Source: Gnetum montanum (taxonomy: Eukaryota; Streptophyta; Gnetopsida; Gnetales; Gnetaceae). Taken from it: a stretch of 64,000 bases of DNA. The DNA is taken from contig MNCI01002813.1 in assembly GCA_015680685.1 (NCBI GenBank), positions 713,688-777,687 of the forward strand, given 5' to 3'. The number at the start of each line of letters is the position of its first letter. Positions within the stretch are counted from its first letter, which is position 1. The translations under genes and the position numbers were made by a program. The notes below the pieces were generated by a model. That model searched no databases. It was not told the origin of the DNA and saw only the letters and a program-made list of their open reading frames with translations. Below, piece after piece: positions 49,565 to 60,110 of the stretch.

Positions 49565-50582
49565 TGATGAATTTTGGTTTTCCAAGTGCTAATATTGGAT
49601 CCTTGTTAACCATGTGCTGATATCGAACCCCTATTATCATACCCCTATTATTGGATGAGTCCCGATATCATACCCTTGATATTGAACCCCTAATATTGGG
49701 TACATGATATCAGGGACAACGTCAACTAGGCTACATCGATGAAGCCCCATCAATGTGGCCACGTCAATGTGACCCCATCGATGCATCTTTCCATGCATTG
49801 ATGTGGCCTCATCAACACAGAGTTCATTTTCTACTATAAATATGCATGCACCAGCTGTATTTGGCATCTTTTGGAGTAGTTGTAGCTAAACTCTTACAGT
49901 TTGTTCCTGTAATAGTTAGACTATTTTCCCAAGTACATGCTCGTAGTGTGATGCTTGTAATTGTATGGAAACTTTATTCGAGTGTGACGTACTTGGACAC
50001 GTACATGATCAACAATAAAGATCAAGATTACTCCATCATTGCAGCATTCACTTAGTTTAAATTGTTTAATTGTTATTGTTATTTATTATTTTCTTAGTTA
50101 ATATTTCTTTACCATCATTTACTATTCCTATTGTTAAATGTGGAATGAGTACGACTTAATCATGAACATTGAAGTGTAACTACATGGTAACCCAGTAGTG
50201 TATCTAGGAGCACTTAAGTAATATATGCTTGGTAAGCCAAAAAGTAGTACATGAGGTCCAAGATGTGTATGGATGATTAAGGATGGATTCTCATCGCACT
50301 TAGGCTAGCTTAGATTCTCTTCTCCCACTCCCTATTAGCTAAAACAAAGTTATTTTCCATTGCCTCTAAGAGTAGCACTAGTTTAAGCCCACATCATATA
50401 CCTTACTCTGGACTAAACCATACGTGAAAAAGCAAATACTATTTTAGGTGGAAAGATAGTGAACTATGATCAACATGTAATGATCTAGATACGAAAACTA
50501 GCCTATCCATGGAGTTTGACCAACTCATGCATGAACACTCATTTTCGTATGGCTGAGTGTAGGGGTACCTCACCGCTCATCA
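49565..50582 (+). repeat. 3' LTR of the gag-only element (1,018 bp)
   Basis: Begins TGATGAATTTTGG and ends CACCGCTCATCA. It is collinear with 44,062-45,121, with a short deletion in the GATATCA-rich start, and has TATAAAT at 49,835-49,841. The target duplication ATTAC follows at 50,583-50,587. Confidence 0.92.
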
Positions 50583-50587
50583 ATTAC

Positions 50588-53294
50588 TATTATAACCCAC
50601 GCGATATTTTTTTAAAACATATGGGATCCATTATTTTATAAATTTTTCATGTTAATTTATAATAATTTTATTATTTTTTAAAGTTGGATTTTTAATTGAG
50701 AAATAAGACATGAAGTTTCAAAAAATGTCATGTGCCTTCATTCGAGATGAAATAAAAATAACATGCCATTCCAAATTTTTCACATCTTAGATTCATGCAA
50801 CCAAAAGGTGATCAAAAAATAATTTGGAGTTTGCATAGCTTCGATAAGTACTAAGGAGGGGTGTAATTCCCAGAAAGCACTTTACTTCACCACATTATTT
50901 CTTCATGAGTTAATCCACATTGCTATTTTTCACTATTGCCTTTAGGCTAACCCAAGATAGCAATAAGCAGCATGCAATACATTTTTAACTTTTTACCTTT
51001 ATTTTTCTTCTCATTGTAATCATCAATTGATATATGAAATTATCTAATATGCCTCATTTTTATGATGCTCTTGGTAGAGATAGAGAGCAAGATTGAAATA
51101 ACCAACAAGACTATAATATTATTCCTAGTGAATCCTTTCCCACAAAGTGCTCCTATCATAATAATCAAACACATCAGGATATTGAACATATTTTTTTTGA
51201 CCATATTTAGATTGAATCTATAGCTAAGGAATGGTTCAATGAGTATATCTCCTTACATGTGTTAACCTTGAACTAACACAACAATCTAAAAAATCTTAGA
51301 ATTGAGTATAACACTTTGAAACTCAGTTTCATGGAGAATTTTAAAAAGAATGAGACTATTTCAAAAATTCCATTTCCAACCTAAAAAAAATTGAATTCTT
51401 AGAGAGAAAAATGACATTGCAACATTATTACAAAGAATTTTCTAAGTTAAACAACAAAATTTCAACCTTGGAAACTGCTGTGAAACAATGTACTTGTGAT
51501 GAATCATCCATTAACATTGCAGCTTGTCTCTTGGATTTGTCAAAAATTCTATGAAAGAATTTAAAAATTTATTCCATAAGAACAAACAAGCTATTAATAA
51601 AAAAGTTAAAATATAAAGCATGGCTCAAAAAAAATTTATCATCCAAAGCCTACAAAGAAAGCCACCAAAATTAAAAGTTGAAAGAGCTTTAGAAAATAAT
51701 GCAATGTAGAAAAGCTTTGTAGAAATATAGGATGAGTGTAACATAAAACACATGGAAGCCTACCATATAGCCATAAAATGTTAATTAGAGCTCCAAAATT
51801 TTGTTGATAAAACTTCTCAACACTTTTAAACTATCATTTGTTCATTGAATCCATTAGACTTCTTTCAAGGTGTTAACTTAGATTAACTCCTATAAGCTTG
51901 TATTAAAAAATTAAAATCATATTATGACCAAGTGATTATGGAACACAACCTTCCTAAAGAAGGAAAAAAAAGCCGTGGAACCTTATCAACAAGCTCACTA
52001 TATTACCAAAGAATAAAAAAACAATATGGATGTAGTACCAACTATTAATGATCTTATCAAAAGAGCATTTTTAGACCTTACTCCCAAACTTCATCAACTT
52101 ATCCATGTATAATTAAATTCAAAAAAATCATAGCAAAATAAAACAAATAAATAGGCCAATAAGCAAAGAAATTAGACTAACTTAAATCTAAAAGAGGAAC
52201 ACTTAAACTTTGAAGGCCCATTTCAATCCAATCAAGATTAGAATGGATATCTGTCGAACACCTGAACTAGTATTGAGCTATCTAGTCTAGATAGAAACCA
52301 AGGCCACCACCAACCAAAGAGTCTTATTAGATCTACTTCACTCATGATGCAATCTTGAGGTAGAGGTAGGGGATGGGATCGATGACATGAACATGGAAGA
52401 AATAGAAGATTAAATTGTGGTCTAGGAAGAGGCTATGACTGAGGCACTTCAACCTCCAACTAACTGAACCAAGATCTCATTTCCATTTAAATTTCTAATT
52501 TCCATCTTTGGACTAGCCATTGTTTACCCAAATATTATTTGGTAGGAAAATAGTGTTAGAAGTTAAGAATAGGATTTTCAATCTCACTTTCCATAATTTA
52601 TCTTCTTATCATATATCTATCTTTGAGAAACATCTTCATGGTTTAGGAATGAAATTCTTGCCTACACCACCTCCCATATCTTATTATGATATCATCAAGG
52701 AATTTATTGCTTTCACTATTCATTTAAGAATAAAAAATTTCTTTGCCAATCACTTACAAATTGAACATGGGCATTTTGAATTTTCTTATGATCATACTAT
52801 TTATTTGGAAAGAAGAAAACTTAGGAATCCCAAAAATTGGAATCCCCCATGCACAATGAATGACATGGAGATTTCCTTTATTAAAGAAAACAAAATCTTG
52901 ATGGATAAGCTACAAAATTTGAATAATAAAAAATGCACTTTGCTATCAAACAATATTTTGGAATCTTTAAATAGACTTAGAAAAGACAATACAAATACCA
53001 TTAAACTAGTAGATAAACATATTGGTATTGTTATTTTGGATACTTCCTAGTATGTGAATGAGGCTAGGAGATAATTTTTAGATTCAAATGTTTATGATGA
53101 GATTCTAGTAGTTCCTTGGCTTACTATTAAATCCAAGCTTTGCAATATTATTGCTAAGTATCGAGACCTCCTTAAACTATTTGAAGATCATCTTCTCCAA
53201 ATACCAATCCACAAAACCAAGCCTTATGGATTTTATTTGTTGTCAAAATTCAAAAACCAACTTTATTTGGTAGGCCCATTTGTAGCTACACTAG
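50588..53294 (+). mobile_element. PLE copy 4, right part
   Basis: Resumes exactly where 44,061 stopped (TATTATAACCC), continues through the 5' region shared with copies 1-3 (GGCTAACCCAAGATAGCAATAAGCAGCATGC near 50,946), and then has about 1.6 kb absent from copy 2. That part begins MPHFYDALGRDREQD at about 51,050, is K/N-rich and coiled-coil-like, and ends in an RG-rich stretch (RGRGWDR...GRNRR...GLGRGYD at 52,355-52,440) before the pre-RT. The copy is cut at 53,295 by an Athila LTR. Confidence 0.85.
52520..53290 (+). pseudogene. Penelope-like pre-RT and RT N-terminus (copy 4)
   Basis: The open frame 52,520-53,050 has the pre-RT pattern of Penelope-like elements: FHNLSSYHISIFEKHLHGLGM with KFLPTPPPISYYDI, LNRLRKDNTNTIKLVDKHIG and IVILDTS, matching NLS...LS..E...L..GL.F.PTP and L..D..I.I..ADKG.G.VI.D. 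The stop at 53,048-53,050 is TAG where copy 2 has TGG (Trp), a single G-to-A change. Beyond it VNEARR, VVPWLTIKSKL and YGFYLLSKFKNQ (degenerate PKIHK block) continue to 53,290, where the Athila LTR interrupts before the RT catalytic motifs. Confidence 0.85.
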
Positions 53295-54179
53295 TGATGA
53301 GCAGCTATATACCCCTATGTCTAACCATATGAATCACCAAGCATTCATTTACAATCTAATTAAATTTTGTGGACTTTATCATTTCTACTACACTAGTCTT
53401 CTAGGAAGTGAATCTTGCCTTAAGGTTAATCGTTGTCTTCCCAATTACACTTGTGTTGTACAATGGTATGGTTAAGTGTAATTAAGTTATCTAATTTTAT
53501 TATCATTTTGTATTTTCATAGTTTGATGTTTGATTGGAGATAAAAGTGATTGGATTAACTAATTTAAACTAACTAATTAACTAGCCCTCACATAAGCATC
53601 TGGTCTCACTTTCTGTACATTTCCTAAACCCATGTATCCAATGCTCAGTGACCAAGCATTACACTACTAGGCATACCAACCAATAACACTACTAGAATTA
53701 CCAAGTGAATATATGTTATTCTCAAAGTGATTGTAGTTATGTGTTAAATATATCTTGTTTAATCTCTTGATTAACTTAATTATTGAGAATATTTAATAAA
53801 TAATTGAAAGCATGAAATAAATAATTGAAAACATTAAATGCATAAAAAATATTTAGTCTATCCAAAGTTTATCAGAAAGCTCATCTTTATTGCTGCACAC
53901 ACTATCGTGCTGAGGTACAACAATGATTGAATAAAGATCCATACACTCAATGACTCCTGCTATAGGTGGGAGAAAAATTCTAACTTTCAAATAGAAAAAA
54001 ATACAAGAGCTTTATTGTAAATAAAATCTCTATTACCATAAATGTATTTGGTAGATATGTATTTATCGCTTAAAATAGACAATATATCAATGGGGCCTCA
54101 TTGACACATGATATGATGCATTGATGAGGTCTGATCAATGAGGCTATGTCGACAAGGCCAATCAAATAGAGACTCATCA
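53295..54179 (-). repeat. Athila 3' LTR, minus orientation (copy iii)
   Basis: Begins TGATGAGCAGCTATATACCCC and ends GACTCATCA, the same ends as the LTRs of the gag-only element. CTAACCATATGAATCACC follows the start. Just right of it, on the minus strand, is CTTGAGGATGAATTTTCATT...AATCATGGGTGTA, the polypurine region, so the element extends to the right. It interrupts PLE copy 4. The partner 5' LTR is not in the window. Confidence 0.85.
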
Positions 54180-57100
54180 TACACCCATGATTGAATGAAA
54201 ATTCATCCTCAAGTTCTTTTACAAAATTGGAAAGGTATGGTATTATTGACTAATTTTTTCTCAAACAACATAGACTGACTAACTTGTCAAACAAATGGAG
54301 TGCTAAGTGTACAAATCAATAAATTATAGAAAATGATGGTGTTCTAGATAGAAAAGTTAACACCATGACATGATTGTTCAAAATTGGATAGCATGTTTCT
54401 TAATGGTGTGAAGTGTGATGAAGAAGATCAAATGGTCCTAGGTAGAAGTAGCACCTACGATTTTGAGGGACCATCATTTGCTTCATGCACATGTGGTGGT
54501 TGAGGTGGTTGCAACTATCCTACCGCTGCTACAACTTTTGGAAAGAGGTGAAAAGCATCTAGCAGTGCCTTCATTTTCTCCTCCTTACTTCTAGGATTGT
54601 GCATCATTCATGCAACTTTGCCAATATGGGTCAGAACAAGCACATCCTAGGAACACAGGATTGTTGGAAATAGCTCCTTTGCATTGAGGAACTAGGCAGT
54701 GAAGTGTTTTCATTCGATGTCAAATGTCTTGAATATGTATTTTAGCTTCTAGTAGTTATTCATTTATTTGGCTAGGTTCTTAGTAGTTTATCATTGGTCT
54801 ATGAACCATGCTCTAAGAACTTCAAGTTCAACATTTATGGTCTCAAGCTTCTGCTTGGTGTATTTATGGTGCTTGAACTCTATCTTGTACAACAAATATG
54901 AGCTAGCCACTTATTTCTCTAACTCTGACCATGGTTTTCTAGTAGTCAACATTGTTAGGTTTGCATAAGGTAGATTGGCCAACTTCATATATTTTGTCAT
55001 TTCTTCTATTTGCAACTCCTTTAGTTGAATCTTTGCCTTGTTGTAGGCATCAATCCCATCAATGATAGGTTGCTAAACTTCTTTTCCTTGTTGGAGTTGC
55101 TAGAGGGCTTCATTAACTTTTTCCATTGCCATTTGGATGTGTTTCTCATTGACTTCTTTCTACAATCCAACCTAGTCTCTATAGTAATCCATCACTTTTT
55201 CAAACTTGAGGGTCTCATTCTTTTAGGTGGCGATCTTGAGGGTATACTTCTTGTGCAAGGCATGAACTTTCTCCATTGATAGATTTTTATTCTTTGTGGT
55301 CAATCTCCTTAATTCATTTTTCACCTTGGCAAGCTACTCCTATCATTGATGAATAAATTCTTGCATTTATTCTTTTTAGGCATCAACATTGTTCAAACAA
55401 TGATTTTGTGTTGTCAAAGTCTCGTTCTCCTGGTGCATCTAAGTCAAGTCCTTCTATATTAAGTATGTTTTTGCTTTAGATATGGACTAGTTGAATATGG
55501 CTATTACTATCTCCTTCTCAGCCTTCTAGAATATTTTCTAAAGCTATTTGAAAGCTTCATCTTTAATTATTATTAGGTTGAGGATTGTAGGATCAGCAAG
55601 TTAGGAACATAGTTCGAAAACCTCCATGGACAAGTGTTGATTTCATTCTTAAGATATTCTAGGTTCAATCTCCAAAATGATGCATTTTCCCCTTGCATTT
55701 AGTAGCTTTGACTAAGTTGTAGTGATGTCTTTTAGAAAATCAAAGATATCTAGAATTGGTTGAATGGTCCCCACTAGTCGCTCCAAAAATTCTTCATGTT
55801 GGGCTACATTCAAGTTTTTGTTGATCATGCCTATAGATATATGCACATATCAAAGTGCAAATATGTCTAGTATAGACACTACGAGTGCATTCAATGCTTT
55901 AATGACATGGCTAGAAAAAATTTTAGCTACTGTTTCCTACTCTTGGTACTACATCATAAAGATTGTTGTCCCTTCCTCTTCCTCCAAATGCACCAAGAAA
56001 GTGAAAGCATTCCTAGATATTTCTGGGAATAAATGGTGTTGATATAGTGACATAGTCACCTCTTGAGCATTGGGATCTAACCTTAAAAGCAACTTCTTTT
56101 TTTTGGGTAGAGAAAATTAGTCCATCCCTTTCCATCTAGCTAATTTTTTAAGCCATCTTATTAAGGTATCTCATCATTGATCGATATACATATGGATCCA
56201 TCCCACTCATTCCTACATGTTACTCTTGTTCACTCAAGAGCTGTTCTTAGATTTTGTGCAATTTCTTAATAGCTATGCAAGCCTTTGACATTATTTCTTG
56301 AGTGGCTGGTGGTGGTGGTTGCTCCTTTTCTTAGGTTGTTATTTGCATCTTATCTTTCATGATCTTAGACCATGAGGCCAAGGAAGCATGCTTGATTATG
56401 TCATTGGAGTAGCCGATGATACATATGCTTTTGCAATGTTTTTGGATGAGGCATGAAAAGGGAAAGGTTTTTCTTCCATGTTCATTTTTCTTGAAACACG
56501 TCTCAATCTCTAAATAGATTAGTTGTGGATGGTTTATGAAAAATTTTCCTCTTAGAGTAACACATGCTCAAGTAGAGAAAATGGTCACCTTGCTTGGCCT
56601 CACCATTGGATTGAGGTTATAAGCTAAAATTTTGAAATAGATTCACTCTACCTATGTGAGTGCACCATACTCCTTATAGTCAACCTTGTATCATTGCTGA
56701 GTCCACTCCTTCTTGACCTCATGATCACCCTTTGTGGATAGTTCTATCGACTATGTCCTAGAGTTAGCCAACCTCAATGCCTATGTAATAGCTTTTTACA
56801 TATAGGATACTTGAATGTCCTTGATTTTGATAATGGACCCTAGCCTTTGATTACTCTAGAAGAGATATGTCTCTTCCATGTACCATTCCCCACTAGATTT
56901 GATGGTTGGCCACATGGGTGAGGTTTGTAATTGAGTCTTGACATCTGCTAAAGCTTACTCTAAGAATGATTGAAGTTCATTTCTTAATGAATTAATCATT
57001 GGATTTCTCAAGACCTGATAATGTCAAGGCAGGCTTGAGTCAAAGTGACTTCAAGCCTTGGCATGGGTCTAGGCACTTCTCCTTATTGTGTTTATTCTGC

Positions 57101-57286
57101 GGGCACTTCTTCCTCTCGAATTTGTCAGACATATTTCACTTTGGGCTCCTCATGAAGAGGTCCCATTGGATGAGTTGCCTTTGGTGATTCTTGGACTTAT
57201 TCTTGCTAGCCCATTTTAGTTTTGGGCTGCTTCTCCCTTGGTTGAGAGTGTTCTCCTTCTTGTGGGCATTTCAATTTTGGTGCCAT
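54180..57286 (-). pseudogene. Extra ORF downstream of Athila pol
   Basis: Start at 57,284-57,286 (minus) in the context GATTATAGATGGCACC; the reading begins MAPKLKCPQEGEHSQPREKQ. Coding-like wording on the minus strand continues leftwards with many stops and frameshifts, for example FFINHPQLIYLEIETCFKKN (about 56,530-56,470) and lysine/glutamate-rich segments that may form coiled coils. I recognise no catalytic domain. Position (after integrase and spacer, before polypurine tract and 3' LTR) is that of the env-like or extra ORF of Athila elements. It is homologous at the start to 48,937 and 18,180. Plus-strand frames at 54,768-56,042 and 56,999-57,187 are shadows. Confidence 0.5.
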
Positions 57287-59300
57287 CTATAATCACAATA
57301 AAACCATGGATTAGTAATCATTATGTACATTAAAGTAATTAGGATATATTTATCTCTTTAAGGATAGCTACACTTGGCTAAGTTGTGATTATGGTTGATT
57401 TAATTATTTCAATTATTATTTTATTTATATATTATTGGAAATAATTCATCCTAGATGTTGTTGGAAGGGATAACTATCAAAAAAGTTGATGTTTATATGT
57501 TGTTAATGTTATTAACACTTTGGGGAAGTTAGGAAAATTTCAAAAAACTTTCATCAATTTTTCATCACAAACCTTAAGGTTTCCAGCCCCCATGATGAAG
57601 ATCTTACATACAGTAAGTGTAGGGTGAAAGAATAGAGTAATTTGGACAAACAGTTGGGAAGTTATCAACTCTAGAAGGTTTTAGGCTCTGAAAAATTGTA
57701 AAAAGTTCCCATGTGTTATGAGGAAAATGTAAGAAATTCCTAAGTGCATGGTGGTATATATAGGATGTAAGCACTACATCGACAAGGCCTCATTGATGTA
57801 GTTGTTAACAACCATTGACTTTGATCAAACTTGCAAAATATAAAGAATTTTTGTATAAAATTAGGGTCAAATGAAATCTCAAAAGGTTAAGAACAGTATG
57901 AATACATGAGAAGAGGGCTTTGAAGCTCATAAATTTGGAAAAATGTAGAAAAATTAATACAGGGGATGAATGAAATAAAATGTTAAGGAGCACTGAGCAA
58001 AATACCCAATGGAATATGCAAAAGATAGGATTGTAGCAATGTTAAAGGTAAGGGACCTTTACTAACCAATCCAAGAGGTGTGCAAGTGGATCCTTCCCAT
58101 AGTAGGCTCATGCTTTTATTTCCATTGCATAACCTCAACCAAGAAGTCCTTAGGCCTCATAGTTGATTTAATAATCATGAAAAGTTAAGGACCAAACAAA
58201 AAGAATATATGTAATAATTCCAACATATCAGACCAATACATAGAGCATAGCATAGAACCTGGTCATGAGTGAGTTATGGTAGCATGGATGGATGAAAGAG
58301 AAGGCTGAATGAAGTTCTAAATTGAGGTCATAAGAAGTCCATTATAGAATTTATGTTTAAAATGGCCTAGGAAAATCCATTCTCAATCTAGACTAAAACC
58401 ATCCACTTCTAGTGACTTCACGTTGCCACCCTAAGATTGATCCACCGACACATCATATGAGAGTTATTCCATAAGAAAACCACCATTCCATAGAATCAAA
58501 AAGTGAGAGAGGGCATTAGTTATAGGGGACCTTTAGGCATAGGTACATTCCTTTCTAGTCCCATAACCAGTGCTTGTAGCCCATTTATTTGTCAAGGGGT
58601 GTGCTTTGAATTCTCATCATTTTTTCTTTTTTATTTTGAAATGGAAACCACCTCATGCATGGAATTATTTATTTATTGTGTTTAAGAGGTGTGCTTTGAA
58701 TTCCCATTATTTTTTTTAGATGGGAACCACACCATGCAAAGACTTTATTTGACTTCCTATCAATGGTTGGAATGGAACAATAAGAAGTTCATGAAAAACA
58801 CTCAAATACTCAAGCAAGTAGAAGAGTACAAAGAATATTGAGTCCCCTTGAAGTCACACCCTTTACAAAATTTTGAATCCTTTCTAATTCTGAAACTACC
58901 AAGGCCACCAATTGATTAAAAGTTTCTGTAATGGAAGGGATCTCATATTTCTAGAACAAGGAAAATAATAGAGTTTATTAGATGGAAAGATGACATGGAC
59001 TCACTGCATGTTCCATGAAAAATAAACCATGTCAAAGTCATTAGATATCATAATTTAGAAATAGCTACCAGACATCGACAATCACAACATTAAGCACAAT
59101 CATCATTAGTAAACAATAATAGTGGCACTGTGTCTTGTGGTACTAAAGTAATTTTATTAGAAAAAATGAGAAAATATCACATTTTTAAATAAAATAAAAT
59201 AAATTAGAATATATAAGAAAGTGTAAAATAATCAAGAAAGGTTTAAAGGTATGAACAATGGTGAAAAGTTAGAAAAAATATTCAAAATCAAAAATCAAAA
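57287..59300 (-). mobile_element. Athila-type 3' internal spacer, copy 3
   Basis: Homologous to 2,280-4,040 and 28,040-28,783. Landmarks: GGCTAAGTTGTGATTATGG (57,375), GTGGATCCTTCCCATAG (58,086), CAGTGCTTGTAGCCCATTT (58,569), GTGTGCTTTGAATT (twice, 58,608 and 58,688, a local duplication), and the A-rich tract near 59,160-59,350 before the end of pol. Non-coding. Confidence 0.65.
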
Positions 59301-60110
59301 ATTTGTAAAATAAATAACTTATTAAATTAAAAATGTGAAAAAAAAATGTAGAAAAACTAAGAAGCCATATGGATTATTAGCACGAATGGCCATCTTCACC
59401 ATCACTAAGTTGGAAAGAGATCCAAAAAATAGAACATGATTATCCATCCATAAAGGTGGTAATTGCATTGGCCTATCTTAGTTTGAAGAAAGGTTTTACT
59501 TGTTGGACATTTACCAACTTCTTTTTATTTGGGCTTTTAGGCTTGTTGATCAACATTACCCTAGAGGGAAAGGTTTGATAAATTATATAAGGTCCCTTCC
59601 ACAATGTTTGAGATTTTTCCTTATGGTGTACATGTGTCAAGTTCTAGTAGAGAACCTTATCTATTGGTTCAAGTTTTACTTTTCAGATTCTAAGGCCATG
59701 ATCCTGCTTAGTGAATGCCTTATGCATCTCATTCAAGGATAGGGCCACTAATCAATTTTCATCTAGCACATTTAGGTCGATCAATCTTTCTTTTCATGCT
59801 AGACTAAGCTTAGGATTTAGATCATAGGTTGTTAAGAGTTTACAGAGTTCGAACTGGATCAAGAGTGTTGGAAGTTTTCCGTACACCAACTCATATAGAG
59901 AATAGCTAATAGGAAGTTTCCATGTTGAATGATAAGCCTAAAGGACATTATTAAGTTTTGTACTCTAATCCTTTCTATATTTGCTAATGGTTTCCATTAG
60001 TATTTTTGTGATCTCATGGTTAGTTACCTCTACTTGACTATTGGATTAGGGATGGTAAGGTGTTGTTAATTTATGTTCAACCCCCAAGCATTGCATCAAC
60101 TTTCTAAGGG
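59300..60110 (-). pseudogene. Athila integrase C-terminal remnant
   Basis: Minus-strand reading from 60,110 leftwards: KLMQCLGVEHKLTTPYHP, SNSQVEVTNHEITKILMETI, KYRKD.STKLNNVL.AYHST and WKLPISYSLYELVY. This matches the Athila integrase block YHPQ.NGQVE.SNREIK.IL, W..KL.DALWAYRT..K.PIG.SPY.LVYG. The catalytic Glu (QVEV) is kept. The N-terminal two thirds of integrase and all upstream genes are missing because another element starts near 60,110. It belongs with the extra ORF and LTR at 53.3-57.3 kb. Confidence 0.85.

Larger units (their letters stand above)
44062..50582 (+). mobile_element. Gag-only Athila-derived LTR retrotransposon, 6.5 kb
   Basis: Two LTRs (TGATGA...TCATCA) flank a 4.4-kb interior with a tRNA-Asp-type primer-binding site, a broken gag, a short MAPK-type extra ORF and a polypurine tract. 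I find no protease, RT, RNase H or integrase motif in either strand, so it would depend on a full Athila partner. A 215-bp comparison of the LTRs shows about 9 percent difference by eye, less than the Tat LTR pair. It is inserted in PLE copy 4 with a 5-bp target duplication. Confidence 0.88.

Noticed and set aside
52520-53050. A 176-codon host protein gene
   Set aside because: Its motifs and the parallel copy at 38.9-40.6 kb show it is the pre-RT part of a Penelope-like element, broken by a Trp-to-stop change.
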